Of a stretch of DNA of 64,000 bases, positions 47,492 through 60,500 are shown in pieces (the first letter of the stretch is position 1; each line of letters starts with the position of its first letter). The translations under genes and the position numbers were made by a program. The notes under the pieces were generated by a model, which did no database searches, was not told where the DNA came from, and worked only from the letters and a program-made list of their open reading frames with translations. Source of the stretch: Atrichornis clamosus (Eukaryota; Chordata; Aves; Passeriformes; Menuridae); the NCBI GenBank assembly GCA_013400975.1, contig WBMZ01010237.1:62001-126000 (forward strand), read 5' to 3'.

Positions 47492-50400
47492 CTGAGGAAA
47501 ATCACAAAGCTAAGATGGCACCGGGTGACCACCACAAGGCAATCCAAAGTGCTTACCAAGGCCGCACGCTGACGGTGTGTTTGGAGGGACTGGGGGTGGT
47601 TGGGTAATTTTAATGGTCACTGCCCATTAGAGACAGACCAAACTTTTTACCAGGCTTTTGCAAAGCCCTCTCTTAACACACCCTGCTGCGGCACGCATCT
47701 AATTCTCCGCATCAGTACATACAGCGGTTTAATTTCTTCCAAAAGAGGAAGCTCCATGGCTTTAAAACCCTCTATCATTCATCCCCAGACAAGTGCAAGA
47801 GTGACACCCTGTCACAAACAATGTGAGCTAAATTGCTAGGTGCCAGTCATATTAAAGCAATCTTAAGATCCCACTGATCTCGGCAGTTGTTGTCATCAGT
47901 GCTGTAAATGGCAGCTCTCACTCCTCTGAGGTACCATCTGCATGACACGATACATTCAATGTCAAGCTCTTGACGGAAGCCGACTCAGCTGCGGGGGCTC
48001 TGCCAGGCTCCCAAATCGCCTTTAGGAGCCCATCAGGCCGCATCAAGACCCCGCGCGTACTCGGCGTGCTGCAATCTGGATGGTCGGCGAGAAGCTCGTC
48101 CAGGGAGGAGAGGAGAGGGTTCTCCGTGCCCCAGGCTAGGAACTCACGGGGAAATTTACTGTCAAATGATTTCAAATGACTTTGTTAAGGTTGTGTCACA
48201 TCCTGGACGCCTGACGTAATTTTATTCGTCTGGACATTTTCTTGACCTCTGGAGGAAACTTTAAAACTCTGGTGGGTGGCAATGAATCTTGCTCGTCATT
48301 TTTTGGAAGTTGGGAGAGATCCTGAAAGATGGGAGCGTGGCTGAGCTGGGGGGTTTTACCTTCAAACTCCAGCCAAATTGCTCAGCTACAAAGACACATG
48401 CAGCACTTATTTTGGTGGCATCTATCACTAATAAAATGTCATTTATTTAAGTCGGGGGAGCCGTCTATTGGCACAGCGTCTCCCAGCCGCCGCTCGGTTT
48501 ATTGCTGCCCTCTACGGGCTTCTGCTCGCTGCCAGCCTGCTCCTGCAGCCCTGCCTGCACCGTGCCTTCCTCCAGGAACAGCTCCAAAAGCCACCTAAGA
48601 ATAAACCCTATCATTAACACATTTGTGGGAGTAAGACTAAAAGCGATGCTTTAAGCATCTTGCATCTTCCTTAAAACTACCAGCACTGACGAAAGATTGA
48701 CAAGTAGCAGACCAATAGCAGGAGCACACCAGTGCATATTCCATGCTCTGAACTTTGCATGCCTACCATCGTACCGGCAACACAAAAATTAAAAAGATTA
48801 ACAGGAAGAAATCTAAAAATAACCCAGTGCCCCACAGCACAACATTCAGACTCCTGCGGTGTTCATTCAGTCGTACTTGCAGTATATTGCTGCCATCTCC
48901 TGGAGAAACTCTGGAATGAGCTTTATTTATGGGAAAATCCTGGTGATATCTGAGCGGTAAGGATTTGATTTCTCTGTGTCAGACAGCCTGAACTTCAGGG
49001 ACTGTGTGATAAATTCAGTTCCTGAAATGAGTCAGTGCTAACCTACACTGACATAGATTGAAAATCTTAATACCACTAATGCTTTTGTGCTTCTCCTGTA
49101 TGCTCTACAGCAGCAGGTAACATTCATTCAGTAGTTCAGCTGCTGTTCTCTGACCCTGAACATGAGGTCTGAATTTTGGCCTCCTCTTCATATACAAGTA
49201 ATTCCGCTCCTCTTTGGACCCAAAAATTGTTCTTCAGCCCTACCAATAAGACAACCCTAGCAACACAGTGGTAACATAGGGAAACACACACAGGCATTTC
49301 AGAGCTTGGACTTCTCATGTTATAAAAGACAGGTATAAACAGTAGGCTCTGGTGGAGCCATCCTGGGATAGAGGCAAAGCAAACTGGTCTCTCCTGTTAG
49401 GATGGCCAAGATTTCCTTGAAAGAAGCTGCTCTACATCATTACCACAACAGACCTTTAAGAGAAACCTACAGGTGGGTCTGTAAGGTGCAATGAGCCAGG
49501 ACTTATCCAGGTTCACATCCTACTTCTTCTCTGCTCACACAGCTCAAGGGAGAAGCCCAAGCTCAGGAATGCCACAAAGCCTGCTGGCAAGAGCAGGCGA
49601 GGATCATGCTGGAGGGAGGACAAAGCTATTGATGACCTCTGGAAAGAGGTGCCAACCGTGCCATGCAGAGTGCCTGCACCTCAACAACTCGAGCTACTGA
49701 CTCCAGGGACTGGCAGACCAGCCTGTGTGCCCTGTCCTGCTGCCTAGAGCATTTACTGTGCTTGGGGTCAGAGAGAAGCTGGTGCCATGGCTACCAGTGC
49801 AATGTGGCTCCTTCCATGTACAATCAGTGGTAAAGCCAGACCCAAGAAAATGAGATTCTAGAAAGCCTGTTATGTCACAGTCATGCTTTGCTGCTGAACA
49901 GCACTCTAGGGTCATGAAAAGATTGCACTTGCCTTTCATCAGTCCTCTAAAATATTGTGCTTTGCAGAGCCTGCTTTCTGTAAAGCTCAGAAGTGGCCAG
50001 ACAAGTGAAACAGTTAATAGCAGAAATTAATCTTACAGCCTGCTGAGTTCACACCGAACCATAGCTGAGTATGAGAGCGAGTGAGCAGATGGGATGGGCA
50101 AGATGAATGGTTTGAGTAATTGGAAAAAACACAGACACAGAGAGGAAACTGAAGGAAGACAGAGGAGAAATCTCTGCCCAGTGAGGGACAAACTCTCAAA
50201 GCAGCTGGGATTTCATCCAGGGACTCGATGAGGGCCAGGAAAGGAGCATCTAAGGAAGCTGAACTGAGAGAAACTAAAAGAAGGGAACTAATCCAAGGCA
50301 GCCCTGGCTGGTTCATTACAAAAAAGGGAAAATGCTTTGAGAAATAACTTGAGACAAAAGAATATAAGGAAAAGAAAGTGGGGAAAAAAGAGAAAAAGAC

Positions 50401-53400
50401 AAAGAAATTCAGGAAAGGGAACGCAGACACAAATGCCAAAGTTCGCTATTCCCAGGCTGCTAAATTAAATCTGACTTTCTTGGCACTTGACCATATTCTG
50501 TCACCAGCTATATAATCCAACTGATTAATAAATACAGCAGATATGCATTAACCAGTCCTGACTTTGCCCTTGTTTCTCCACCAGAGACTCCTGCTCTAGT
50601 GAGCGCTGCTTTCCCCAGGATCCTGCTCAAACCTGTTAATTGTCAAGCCTCACACTCCGAGCTCAGTCATTCACTCCCCCTTTCTCATTGTTGACACAAC
50701 ACTGCCCTACTTGGGTTAAATTCTTAAATGGACCTTTCCTAGATTAACAGCATGCATTTTGTCCCAAGGGAGAGAAACCGTGCGAAGATACTGCCAGCTG
50801 TAATACAGCTTTCCACTTTGATGGGAGACTCTTGTCCTCTGCTTGCAGCTGTACGTTGCCTCCCGAGCCCTTTCCTGACACAAGTGAGCAGAGGAAATGA
50901 TCTAGCTTAAAAAAAAATGTGAACATCTCAGCACATCCATTCAGCTCTAAAAAACTGCACAGAGCAGTTGTCCCAACTCCCCTCTTCAAGCAGGAGGTGT
51001 GTATGCTGTCCTGGGGCAGGGCTGTGTGGTGGGAAGCAGTCCCATGTCAGTATGGAAGGGGACATGCAGGACTTGCCACAGCCAAGTGTAACTGATGCTG
51101 TGGCATCAGTTTAACCAGCAGTTTCCAGACATTCTGTATGTATCATCGCACCAAATTTCTCAAGAATCACCACCTATGCCAAATTCTCAGCAAGGGTCTA
51201 AGAGAAAACATGATTTAATATGATTATGGGGACCAGCTATGGGTCATTTACCTTGGCTTGAAGACCACAGTCTAGGACTGCTGGTGTACCATGCTGCAAT
51301 TCTGCTGAATTATTTTCAAATCCTGGGTGTTATGCAGAGTTACTGAACACTTACTTCATTTCATTTTATCCCGAGTCAGCTGAGTTTTGCTAAAAGCAGG
51401 AACTGTCACTGTTAGTCTAAATTATACTGAGTTTAGGGACTCTGTCACCAGAACAATAGATCCAGGCGTAGACACTGCAACTGGTTTTAATCTGCAGAGA
51501 GTTGATCTGGTTCCAACAACATTCTGCAAACACCATCAGACACAATCAGCTGAAAACTGCTTCAAGCTACTCAGCAGACATGTCATCCAGGTACCATGGA
51601 GTGTTACTTCCCATATGCTGCCAGAGCACAGAAATGGGGTTATGACAAGAGAAGAACAGATTCAGTCTGAAATCTCAGTGTAATTAATTCACTTGCCCTT
51701 AAGAATCATTATAAGAAACTTCCTATTGCAAAGCCAGCAAACCCACCAGAACCAACCATGGTGTTGTTGCCAGTACAGCACATTAGACCTCGCAAATAAT
51801 TAATACAAGCTCTGTCAGCTATCAAAAATCCCAGCTTCTGCATGATCAAGGGTCTAATTGGCAAACTGGCTGAAATTTGTATGATGTGCTCAGGCAGCTG
51901 ATACAGCGACTTAGGAAACACTTACAACATCTGCAATAGATGTACATTTTCTCTCCTAACCAGTCACAGGGAACTTTGCCCTAAATAGCTCAATTGCTTT
52001 TGCTTACCACTGCCACTGGCATTACTGCTGCCTTTACGAAGCATTTTCCTCGCTTGTGATGCTGCGGACCATTTCCATCCAAGCTCAGGGCCATATTCTG
52101 CCATCACTTTCACACTGCATATCTCAGGATTTAAAATTAGGCAAGTAACGAGTCTCTGCCATGTAATTTACATCTAATCAGTATTCTGCTCTTCTGCTGC
52201 TCATCTCAAAGGGTGTCTACGAGAAGGGTGGGCAGTGTGCAGAGAGGACTGCGATTCATTCGGAAGGGAAAACTAACCCCTCTTAACGCACGGGTCCGTG
52301 CTGGAGGAGCACATGCACTGGCTCTTCCAGCTGTGTCACGCTGCAAACCTTCCCCGAGGGGTTGAGCCAAGTCCACCCAGCCAGGCACGTGCTGGAGAGT
52401 TGAGGCTCAGGTCTGGAAATGACACAAAGGAACTGCTCGCACCCACTACACCCAAACAAATCACTTCACTCCTGTATAACCCTTGCAGTTACACAGACAC
52501 AGAAGGTGCGAGGGATTATTCCACCCAAATTACAAGGCAGTTATTGCTCCTTTCCCCTTCTCTCCAGGGCTTACACAAGCCAAGTGGCAGTGGAAGCGCT
52601 CCCAGCAGAGCTGCTTTTTCTCCATATGAGCGCAAAGCTTCCGTTCATGGCGGCGAGGCATCACTGACACAAAAGAGACAAACTGCCATCAACACCTTCC
52701 TCCCTGGTGCCGCCCATGCAGTTTGGCACCTTTGTGCCTTGCTTAAATAGTTATGAAGAGTTTGAGTATTTATTACCACGAATTTTTTAACCGTGGGTAT
52801 CAGAAGGCAGAGTGGTACCACCCGATAGCACTGAAGGAACCAAGGTTGTGTCCATCTGAAATTGGGAAAGAGGGGCAGGAGAGAGCACAAGACCAGCAGG
52901 AGGAGGTTATTCTGCAAGTGACAGGAGAGGAGACAGAGTTGCAACAGAAGATGCTACAGGTAAGGGACAGAGACGAGGGATCAGAAAGGAAATGTTTCAT
53001 TTTTCCTCCAAACGTACAGCCTTGCCCTCCTGGCAGTGTCACAGACTGACCAGGCCGCTGTATGTCAAATGGACTTTATGCTTTGGGCTCCATCTCTCAG
53101 CTCTGGTGCAGGCAGGAGCCTGGTGTGGATGAAGCTCCTGAAATAGGGGCTGCTCCTTGGCCATTCTCTACGTGACAGAGCCAGCTCACCTTCCTGTGGG
53201 GGTTATTTTCTGTCTGTGGTTTAGCAGAGTTCAGAGCATCCTGGACATCAACACCTTTACTGCCAATCCCTGTTCGTATCAGCACTCATCCTTTGCATTG
53301 CATGAAAAGCAAATGACAAACATACGGACAGCAAAGTATTTTTATTCCATCTTTATTGCCTGCTGACATGTTCAATATGCTCAAACTACATCTGAGGGAC

Positions 53401-55356
53401 TGCATAGAGAGTGTTTCTTGTTTATATTTGATGTACGGCAGAACACTTTACATTGCACCAAATGTTGAGCAAACGGTAACATAACAGAGAAGCTGCAGTG
53501 GCAGCTGGAATTTCTGAGGTGGGCTACAGAGACTCTCTGGGGGCAAAAGTCTGCTCATCTTATTCAAATGAATTGCTTTCCTGGCCAAATCCTGCTCTGA
53601 TATGCCAACTGACGAATACAGACCTAGTAACATGAGAAAACATGGAATAACTCTGAGAGCTTCAATTCCACAGCAAGCTGAAGGGTATATAGGAACTGAA
53701 AACCAGAGAAGCAATTGCAACCACACTGAATGGCCAGAAGAAAGGCTCCTTGAGAGAGACAAGGGAATCCATGTCCAAACCTGCAAACCCTTGCACAGAA
53801 GAGTATCAATAGAATTATTTATGGGAGAAACTATGTTAGGAAAAATGACTCTCTGCTTTGGAGAATCCCTGTTCACAGGGAAAAAAGAACTGAGAACTTG
53901 GTCTAATTGGACTGAATTGTCTCTCAGGGAAAAGCAATACCAGTTGCTCTACAGGTGATCACAGACTGTCACAGCACTTTTAACTTCATTTCAGAACATA
54001 ATAAAGTAAACATACAGAGAAAAGCAATCCTTCAATCTCTGCCCAAGAACAGGGTCAGTGCACAGAAAGGCAGATAGAGGCATCCCCTGAGGCTGCTGTA
54101 CACTAATTCCCCCCTCGGTGGCCATTTTGGCCTCACATGGAGTACAAAACAAGCACTTAAACTGTCACTGTTGATCATACTTGGTTACTGGACTACGTAC
54201 TCATTGGGTCTCTCCGGAGAGCCTCCTACTTACATGGGTCGTGCACATTGTAAATCCCCTTTACTTCCCGAGGATGGATTTTCTTATCTGCCCCATAGTC
54301 TCATGCTATGGAAGCCAGCAGTGATGGACAAATGGGGAGTGAATGCAAATTAACTTCCTACTGAGACAGCTGAACTTGGAGCAATAATTAACACAAAACA
54401 AAGGAACCAGCTCACAGCAGCTGATTTAGGACCAGAGAAGCCAGCTGTGTGAGGTGGGAGATGGACTGGCTGGACAAGATCTCGGTTGGATCCCATGTTA
54501 TTCCATCAGAGCATCTCTGTGTTGCTTTCATACAGGACCCTGCACAAAGCGTTTATTTCTGACACTTGGAGACAACACACCCTGGGAGTCCAGAGAGGAG
54601 GCAGAGAGAGCTGGACCCAGGAGAACTCTGTGACTTTCTTGGGTTAGTGTGGAGATGGATCACCCCCACTGGGGCCACACACTTCTGTGGCCAATGCAGT
54701 ACTTTCAGCTGCCCTTGGAAAGTGAGGGAAGATCTAACACACCAAATACTGACCAGATCCTTGTAGGTTACAGAGGACATCAGCCTGTTTCCTTGAAATT
54801 CTTAAAATAGTCGAATATACAGGTCTACTGAAACTGGGAGCGAAGAAAGTGAAAAAAGAAAAAAGGGGAAAAGGAAGACATTGCAAAATGATGACTGCAA
54901 AATGAGCAGTAAATTGTAGACAATGAAAAGCAGTAATGAGTGTGAATGTCAAGATCAATGTCAAGAATGGTATGCTGACTCTGATGCAGCCAGTGATGAA
55001 ACTTCTGTAGATTCAGACAGGCTCCCAATTTAACCTGGAGGCTCAAAAGGGAGCACTTGCACCCAAGAGCCTCCAGCCAAGACACTCTGATCTTCCTCCT
55101 CACTTCATTAATTCCTCACTAAAATTGATTCTCCATTTCATCAAGCATTCAAGTGCATCTAGAAACTCATGGCTGTAAGTCTGCAACTGGGATATTCTTG
55201 AGGACATGTATACATTTAGAAAAAAACCCATGACTTAACAGACACCCTACACAGAACCACAGCTCAGCATCAATCACATGGCACTGAAAATAGCCAGAGG
55301 ACAGACTTAAATATTTCATCTTGTGATTTAAGATCACTTCTAGTTACATCTGTTAC
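47492..55356 (-). other. CADPS: CADPS intron, about 7.9 kb
   Basis: Intron inside the PH-domain coding region. Several chance open frames occur on both strands (for example near 50000-50440 and 53450-53960), but none resembles a known protein or is flanked by convincing, phase-compatible splice sites. A segment near 54445-54515 vaguely recalls the end of an avian CR1 LINE but is too diverged to claim. Otherwise nothing was recognised. Confidence 0.85.
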
Positions 55357-55423
55357 CTGGACCAGGACAAAGAATCGTTTCTTCCATCTCTTCCAAACAT
55401 TTTTACCAATGGCCCATAAATAC
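55357..55423 (-). CDS. CADPS: CADPS exon: PH domain start
   Basis: A 67-nt exon encodes the completed Gly plus [18 protein letters not shown] and VLVQ. This is the first beta-strand pair of the PH domain. The dense basic cluster ([10 protein letters not shown]) lies in the region where PH domains contact phosphoinositide head groups; in CADPS the PH domain binds PI(4,5)P2 at the plasma membrane. The acceptor is ctcctag and the donor is CAG|gtaaca. It enters in phase 2 and leaves in phase 0. All residues fit CADPS as I know it. Confidence 0.97.
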
Positions 55424-57423
55424 CTAGGAGAAAAGAACAGGCAAATTTAGTACATGAGTGACTATCTGTTGTTCTCTTCACTGTATTTCCTTTACACCTA
55501 GAAACTGAAGTTAATGCACAAGCAGGAGCAATTACAAGACTCTCAAGCTCAGTAGCATTCATGAATGTTTATTTCTAGCCTAAAAAAATAACCTGCGAAG
55601 AAAGTGACATAAAAATCTCAGAGTCTTAATGTTACACAATACTAATGATCTCTTTCCCTTTGTCTTTTCCAGCTTGTTCAGAATTTGAAGCAGTTTAATG
55701 CCAGTGAATAGCTACAACATGGTCGGATGGGCAAAGAATGCATTTGCAATGGAAGAATTCAGAGAGAGAAACCACAAATGTGCTTTAGCCTTCACAAAAC
55801 CAGTTGGCTGAGGGGAACTGTCAAACAGAGGGACACTTTTTACATCAAACCCAGTATCCAGGATCTCAATATCCACTGGACTGATTGAACCAAGACACTT
55901 CCCTGAGCAGTTCTAACATGAATTCTGAGAAATGGCTTGGCTACAGATAATTCAAATGGAATAATTTCTAAGGAGGAGTGAATTTATTGTTTTCTACAAA
56001 GGAAGAATTAACTTTTAAAATTAATGTCAAAATAAGCATTTAATCTCTGTGATGAATTGGCCACTGTGACACTGTAACACAAACACTGGCAAAACTAGTG
56101 GCAGCACCAGGCTAATAATAAACATAAGGATATTATTCAGCATTAATATGTTTTATGTATCATTATAATTACTTTAGTTCTGGCTCAATAAATAGAAAAG
56201 CACTTCATTTTTGGTTATGCTCAGGGTTCTTTATGCTGGAAGAGAACCAGCATACTCTTGGTGAATGTTTAAACCACAAACTCTAAGCCACGCTGATGTG
56301 GGCATTGAGTCCTTGGCTAGTCCAAAAGGAGGGTAATAAGTGTCCTTTTGGCTGTTGCCGCTAACATCAACAGAAAGACAAGCTCAGTTCTGGTGGCAAG
56401 CTGATGGTATAAACTTCAGAGGTTTAAGCAGCATTGTGTAAAACAAGTGTTAGTTGAAGAAGGCTTGAGAACAGCCCTGCTGTCAGCTGAGGTCAAAGAA
56501 ATAAACAGGACAGGGGATCTGTCCTTGCTGGTTTTGGTGCCTCTGATCGTGGTGAAAAAATTCAACTTCACAAAAGACTATTGGCTCTGATCTCACCAGC
56601 AGAGAAGACAAGAGGAGGAAGAATTAAAAAAGATGAGTGATCTAAACCACCAAATAGTGGACAGAACCTAACAAATGCTAAGAAAATAAAAAGGAAACAA
56701 AGTCACTTTTATAGCACCAAAATCATACTGGAGAAAGAGTTAATCCAAACAGTGACTCTCTGGGACAGTTTCAATCTTTTATCACATCCTCAGCTCTGCA
56801 GAGCAATCACAGGGAAGCCTTGGCAATGGCCTTAGCTGGATCTTCCTAAGGACAATCTAATTTGTAACTGTATGAAGGTAGAAGTGGTCAGGGATCCATC
56901 TGGCCCCAGATCCTCTGACACTCACACCTGGAGGGGAGAGGTGTCCCTTTTAACCTTCCAGATCATGAGTCCTACTCCAGGCAACTGCTGTTTAATTGTG
57001 TTATGTATCTCAGTATAAATAATGCTGATCACACTGGGTTTATTTCAAGTGGAAGGCACACTGTGATTTTGGTTCTGAGAAATCAATACAGGGAAACACA
57101 GAATAAATTACAAAATTATATTACTCTCAGTAGGAGAGTCAGGCAGTTCACCTATTATTTCCTCACAGGAAAAAACATAACTATTTCCTGAGGAAAACTG
57201 TTTAAAATTTAAACAGTTTGGCTCATATGCATTAAAAAAGACTAAGCTAAGAATATGGAAAGTGCACTATAAATGACTGAACTAATGCCATTTTTATATT
57301 TATCTTTCTGCTTCACCTCCTGTGAACTTGAGAAAAAGAGTTTCTCTTTCAGGATCTTAAAAAAGGCTGGTTTCCTAATGCACATTCAAAACAAAATGAG
57401 TTCAGATTGAGACAAGTGTTTAC
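55424..57423 (-). other. CADPS: CADPS intron, about 2.0 kb
   Basis: AT-rich intron with donor gtaaac and acceptor ctcctag. It contains a 25-bp palindrome at 57195-57219, about 200 nt after the donor. Nothing coding was recognised. Confidence 0.9.
57195..57219. repeat. 25-bp near-perfect palindrome
   Basis: Arms AAACTGTTTAAA and TTTAAACAGTTT pair perfectly around a single central A. It is intronic, shortly after the donor of the 57424-57563 exon. It may be a cruciform or RNA hairpin, or only an AT-rich coincidence. Confidence 0.85.
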
Positions 57424-57563
57424 CCAGAGTGCTTCATGTTCTGAGGCTTATCCATTCGCACAGCAAGCTTGATCTTCAGGTCTTGATCTGGGCAGTTTTT
57501 GGAAACAGTCATTTTGTGCCACTCTGACTGCTTTGGGCTATTAGGAGTAGGGTGGAGAACAAC
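57424..57563 (-). CDS. CADPS: CADPS exon: C2-to-PH segment
   Basis: This exon encodes about 46 residues starting [18 protein letters not shown], continuing through [18 protein letters not shown] and ending MKHSG. It covers the end of the C2 domain and the first residues of the PH domain. The acceptor cttacag precedes GTT, and the donor is GG|gtaaac. Length is 140 nt, entering in phase 0 and leaving in phase 2; the split Gly codon is completed by the first base of the exon at 55423. The sequence agrees closely with vertebrate CADPS. The PH domain follows directly, so the PI(4,5)P2-binding module begins at this exon boundary. Confidence 0.97.
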
Positions 57564-60500
57564 CTGTAAGAATTAAAACCAACAATGTTAAAGGGAAAAA
57601 TTATTCACAAAATGGGATTTAATGGGGAACAGAAATACATCAGATGACCTAGTTTTACCCTAGAAGTCAGCCTGGATATCTCTATTCACAACAGTGAGGA
57701 TGACTTTTTATTGCTTTTTTAAAGTACAGCTTATTATTTTGAGATTAGGTCATATATTCTTTGGCTCCTCTATCAGCTCATGGGGCTGTGCAGACAGAAC
57801 TGCATAACAGGTTCCTGTCATTTAAGGATGGTGTTTCTGACTGAGCTGTGACAGCAGATAAAATCTGCACCCCGTGTCATGACATCAGTGGCTGCAGGAC
57901 TCTGCTTCCATCTCGTGCAGCGAGGAAGAGCTGGGAGGGTCCCCAGCTGGGGCACGTCCGTGCAGCACCAGGGACTGCAGACGGACACCAACGCAAGTGC
58001 CTGGCTCAAAGAAACTGAGAGGCTCCAAGAGGAGCGTAGTCTTTCCTGATCATAGCTGTCCTTTTCCCACTCATCCATTACCACAACAAAACACAGCAGC
58101 TCCCTCAGAGAGAAAGATACAGAGTATTCTCCTAGAACTACCTCACATCCACACCTTCTCCTGGTGTTTCCAATGTGTCCTCTGAGGCGGCCTAACCCCC
58201 TTCCTCCTACACCTATTCCCCTTCTGATGCTTTCACTCTCAGAGATGACTCTGCTGGTACAAATTCATTCAAATTTCCACTGTGCTGTAGTGAGATGAAT
58301 CTCCTTTAAATCCATTAACCTTTATGCCAGCAAATGGTTTCACAATTTTTACAAATGGCAGCATTCACCCTCATTAATTAATGTGCTGCCATCACTCATT
58401 CCTTGCTCATGCATAGCCCATGCTCCTGCCAAACTCCAGCCCAGACTATAATCTTGTATTCCTCTACTCTTCAACTTTACTGCTGAGTCAACAAACCTAG
58501 GGGCTGTTTTCCACCAAAATATCCTTGATGCTATTACTCTCTGATGGATGACTCTAAAACTTATTTTATTGCCTCCTCTAAAGCCTGAGGTAAACATCAG
58601 TAGATTCTCAACTTTACCCTTATCCATTAATGTTATTTATCACTTCTTTTATTGAACTGCTTTCTCTGGCAGAAATCTGAAGCTGTTATTAGTCACACAG
58701 ATAACTGAGCAACACCAGTCTCTAGTGCATCACTCCTGAAAAAAAACCACATTTAAGCAAATCCTGAAGATGAGGTGTGAGTTCTCCACGTGAGGTGGGT
58801 GGTGATAGAAACATGATGGACCCAAACTCTGAGCACTGTCCAAGGAACCCCACTGCAAGGCAGGTCATGCAAACACACACACTTGTGCTAAACTGCATCT
58901 CTTAGTGAGGCAGCAGCCACTCAGGGTGTTTGGGATGCTCTCGACTTTGATTTCTAACTCTTTTTTTCATCAAAAGACACACAAACTTTTCTCAGTGCTG
59001 TTGCAATTCACAGCTCTTCCCCTCCTTGCTCTCAGTAGATGAAGCGTTGGCATGGCTGCAATCCACGGGAGCCCTGCCACTGGCCTCAATAGGGTCAGGA
59101 TGTATTCCCATGCCTTCAGCTGCCCATCCAGCAGCGTAGGGCTTGGGAGCTTTTTCCAGTTCTCCCTTGGATAAAAGTGGTGAGCTGAGGAGTGGCGGCC
59201 GGTTGCCAGCTGAACACTCGCAATAGAAAGAGGGCTTTGTACGGGCCTGGCAGAGCACAAAGCCGCTGCTCAAAGGGCGGCTGAGCAGGGGAGTTTTGTG
59301 TATAAAACCTGCTTCCCTCCCCTCTCCGTGCAGGCAGGTTCCTGCCCTCTCCAACAGCTAAACCAGGGCCTTAACACGCTCCCAGTTTCATTATTACATT
59401 GAAGAAGAGATCTTGATGCAGCCTGAGCAGACACGCGTCATCTCTCGGCCGCTCCGGGCGCACCGAGCATCCCTTTGAAGTTTGGCCGACTGAAAGCGCT
59501 GGTGGCCACGGGCCAGGGGGAATCACTGCCAGCTCCCCACACTTGCCACTGCTGGCCCGTGTCCTTCAGCCCGCAGAAACCCAGGGCTGAGGGATGGTTT
59601 CCCGCTGGACCAGGAATTAAAGCGCATTGGTAGGGTTGGCTCATCAGCATTTCAGGGCAAAAGGGGTTGCTTTGGGTGCTGACATCTTTCTCAGAACAAC
59701 ATGCACAGCTAATTGCTTCCCAAGACCAGCAAAGTCAGCACTGCTCATGGCTGCCAGTGGAAACAAGACTTACAAAGCAAGTGGGGCTGCACTGAGTGTA
59801 ACCACTCAGGGGAAAATCCCTGAATGGTAGCGTGGCTGGCTGGGTGAAAAGCTCTGCTCAGCACGCCACAGCGGATAAAGGCAGGGTGCCAGGCTGTTTG
59901 AAGTAGGAGGTTTTGAAAATAATCCTGAAAATATTATGATGCTGTGCAGCAAAACAATTGCAAGTCTTCAGCTGTAGTACTGCAGCCTAGAGGGGTCATC
60001 CTCTTTGTCAAAAAAGGAGGAGAGGGAGAAAGGAAGGATCAAGGTGTGGATGAGGAAAGTCTGAAGGGGCTCTGGCTCCCAGTGAAGAGAAGATTGAGAG
60101 GAGAAAAGAAGCGTAGCTTTGCTTTTCTCTCTCTCAAGTGCAAAAACAAATGATGCTACGTGGACATGAAAACACAAATAGTTAAAATGAACATGAATTA
60201 TATGAGACAGAATTTCATGCAGCACTCTCCACCATAAAGTTAGAAATTAAATCAACAGCTCACTAGGACCTGGAAGAATGTTTGGCACTTGTATGAACAG
60301 GATTAACACAAAACCACGTTAATTAGGAAAAATGTTGTTGAATGCACACAGACTCTGCCTTCTCAAGGTACAAACAGCCATGGAATTAGCAAGAAACATC
60401 CCAACAGGTTAGTCCATAATTGGAAATACTGTAATTGGGCTTGCAACAGGATCAGTGGCTTTCCTGACCATGGATTTCTTGGCCATAGCCATACAGACAG

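Noticed and set aside
54440..54520. Possible CR1 LINE 3' end
   Set aside because: Short resemblance only (GGACTGG...TGGATCCC-like order). No terminal 8-bp repeats and no reverse-transcriptase frame nearby.
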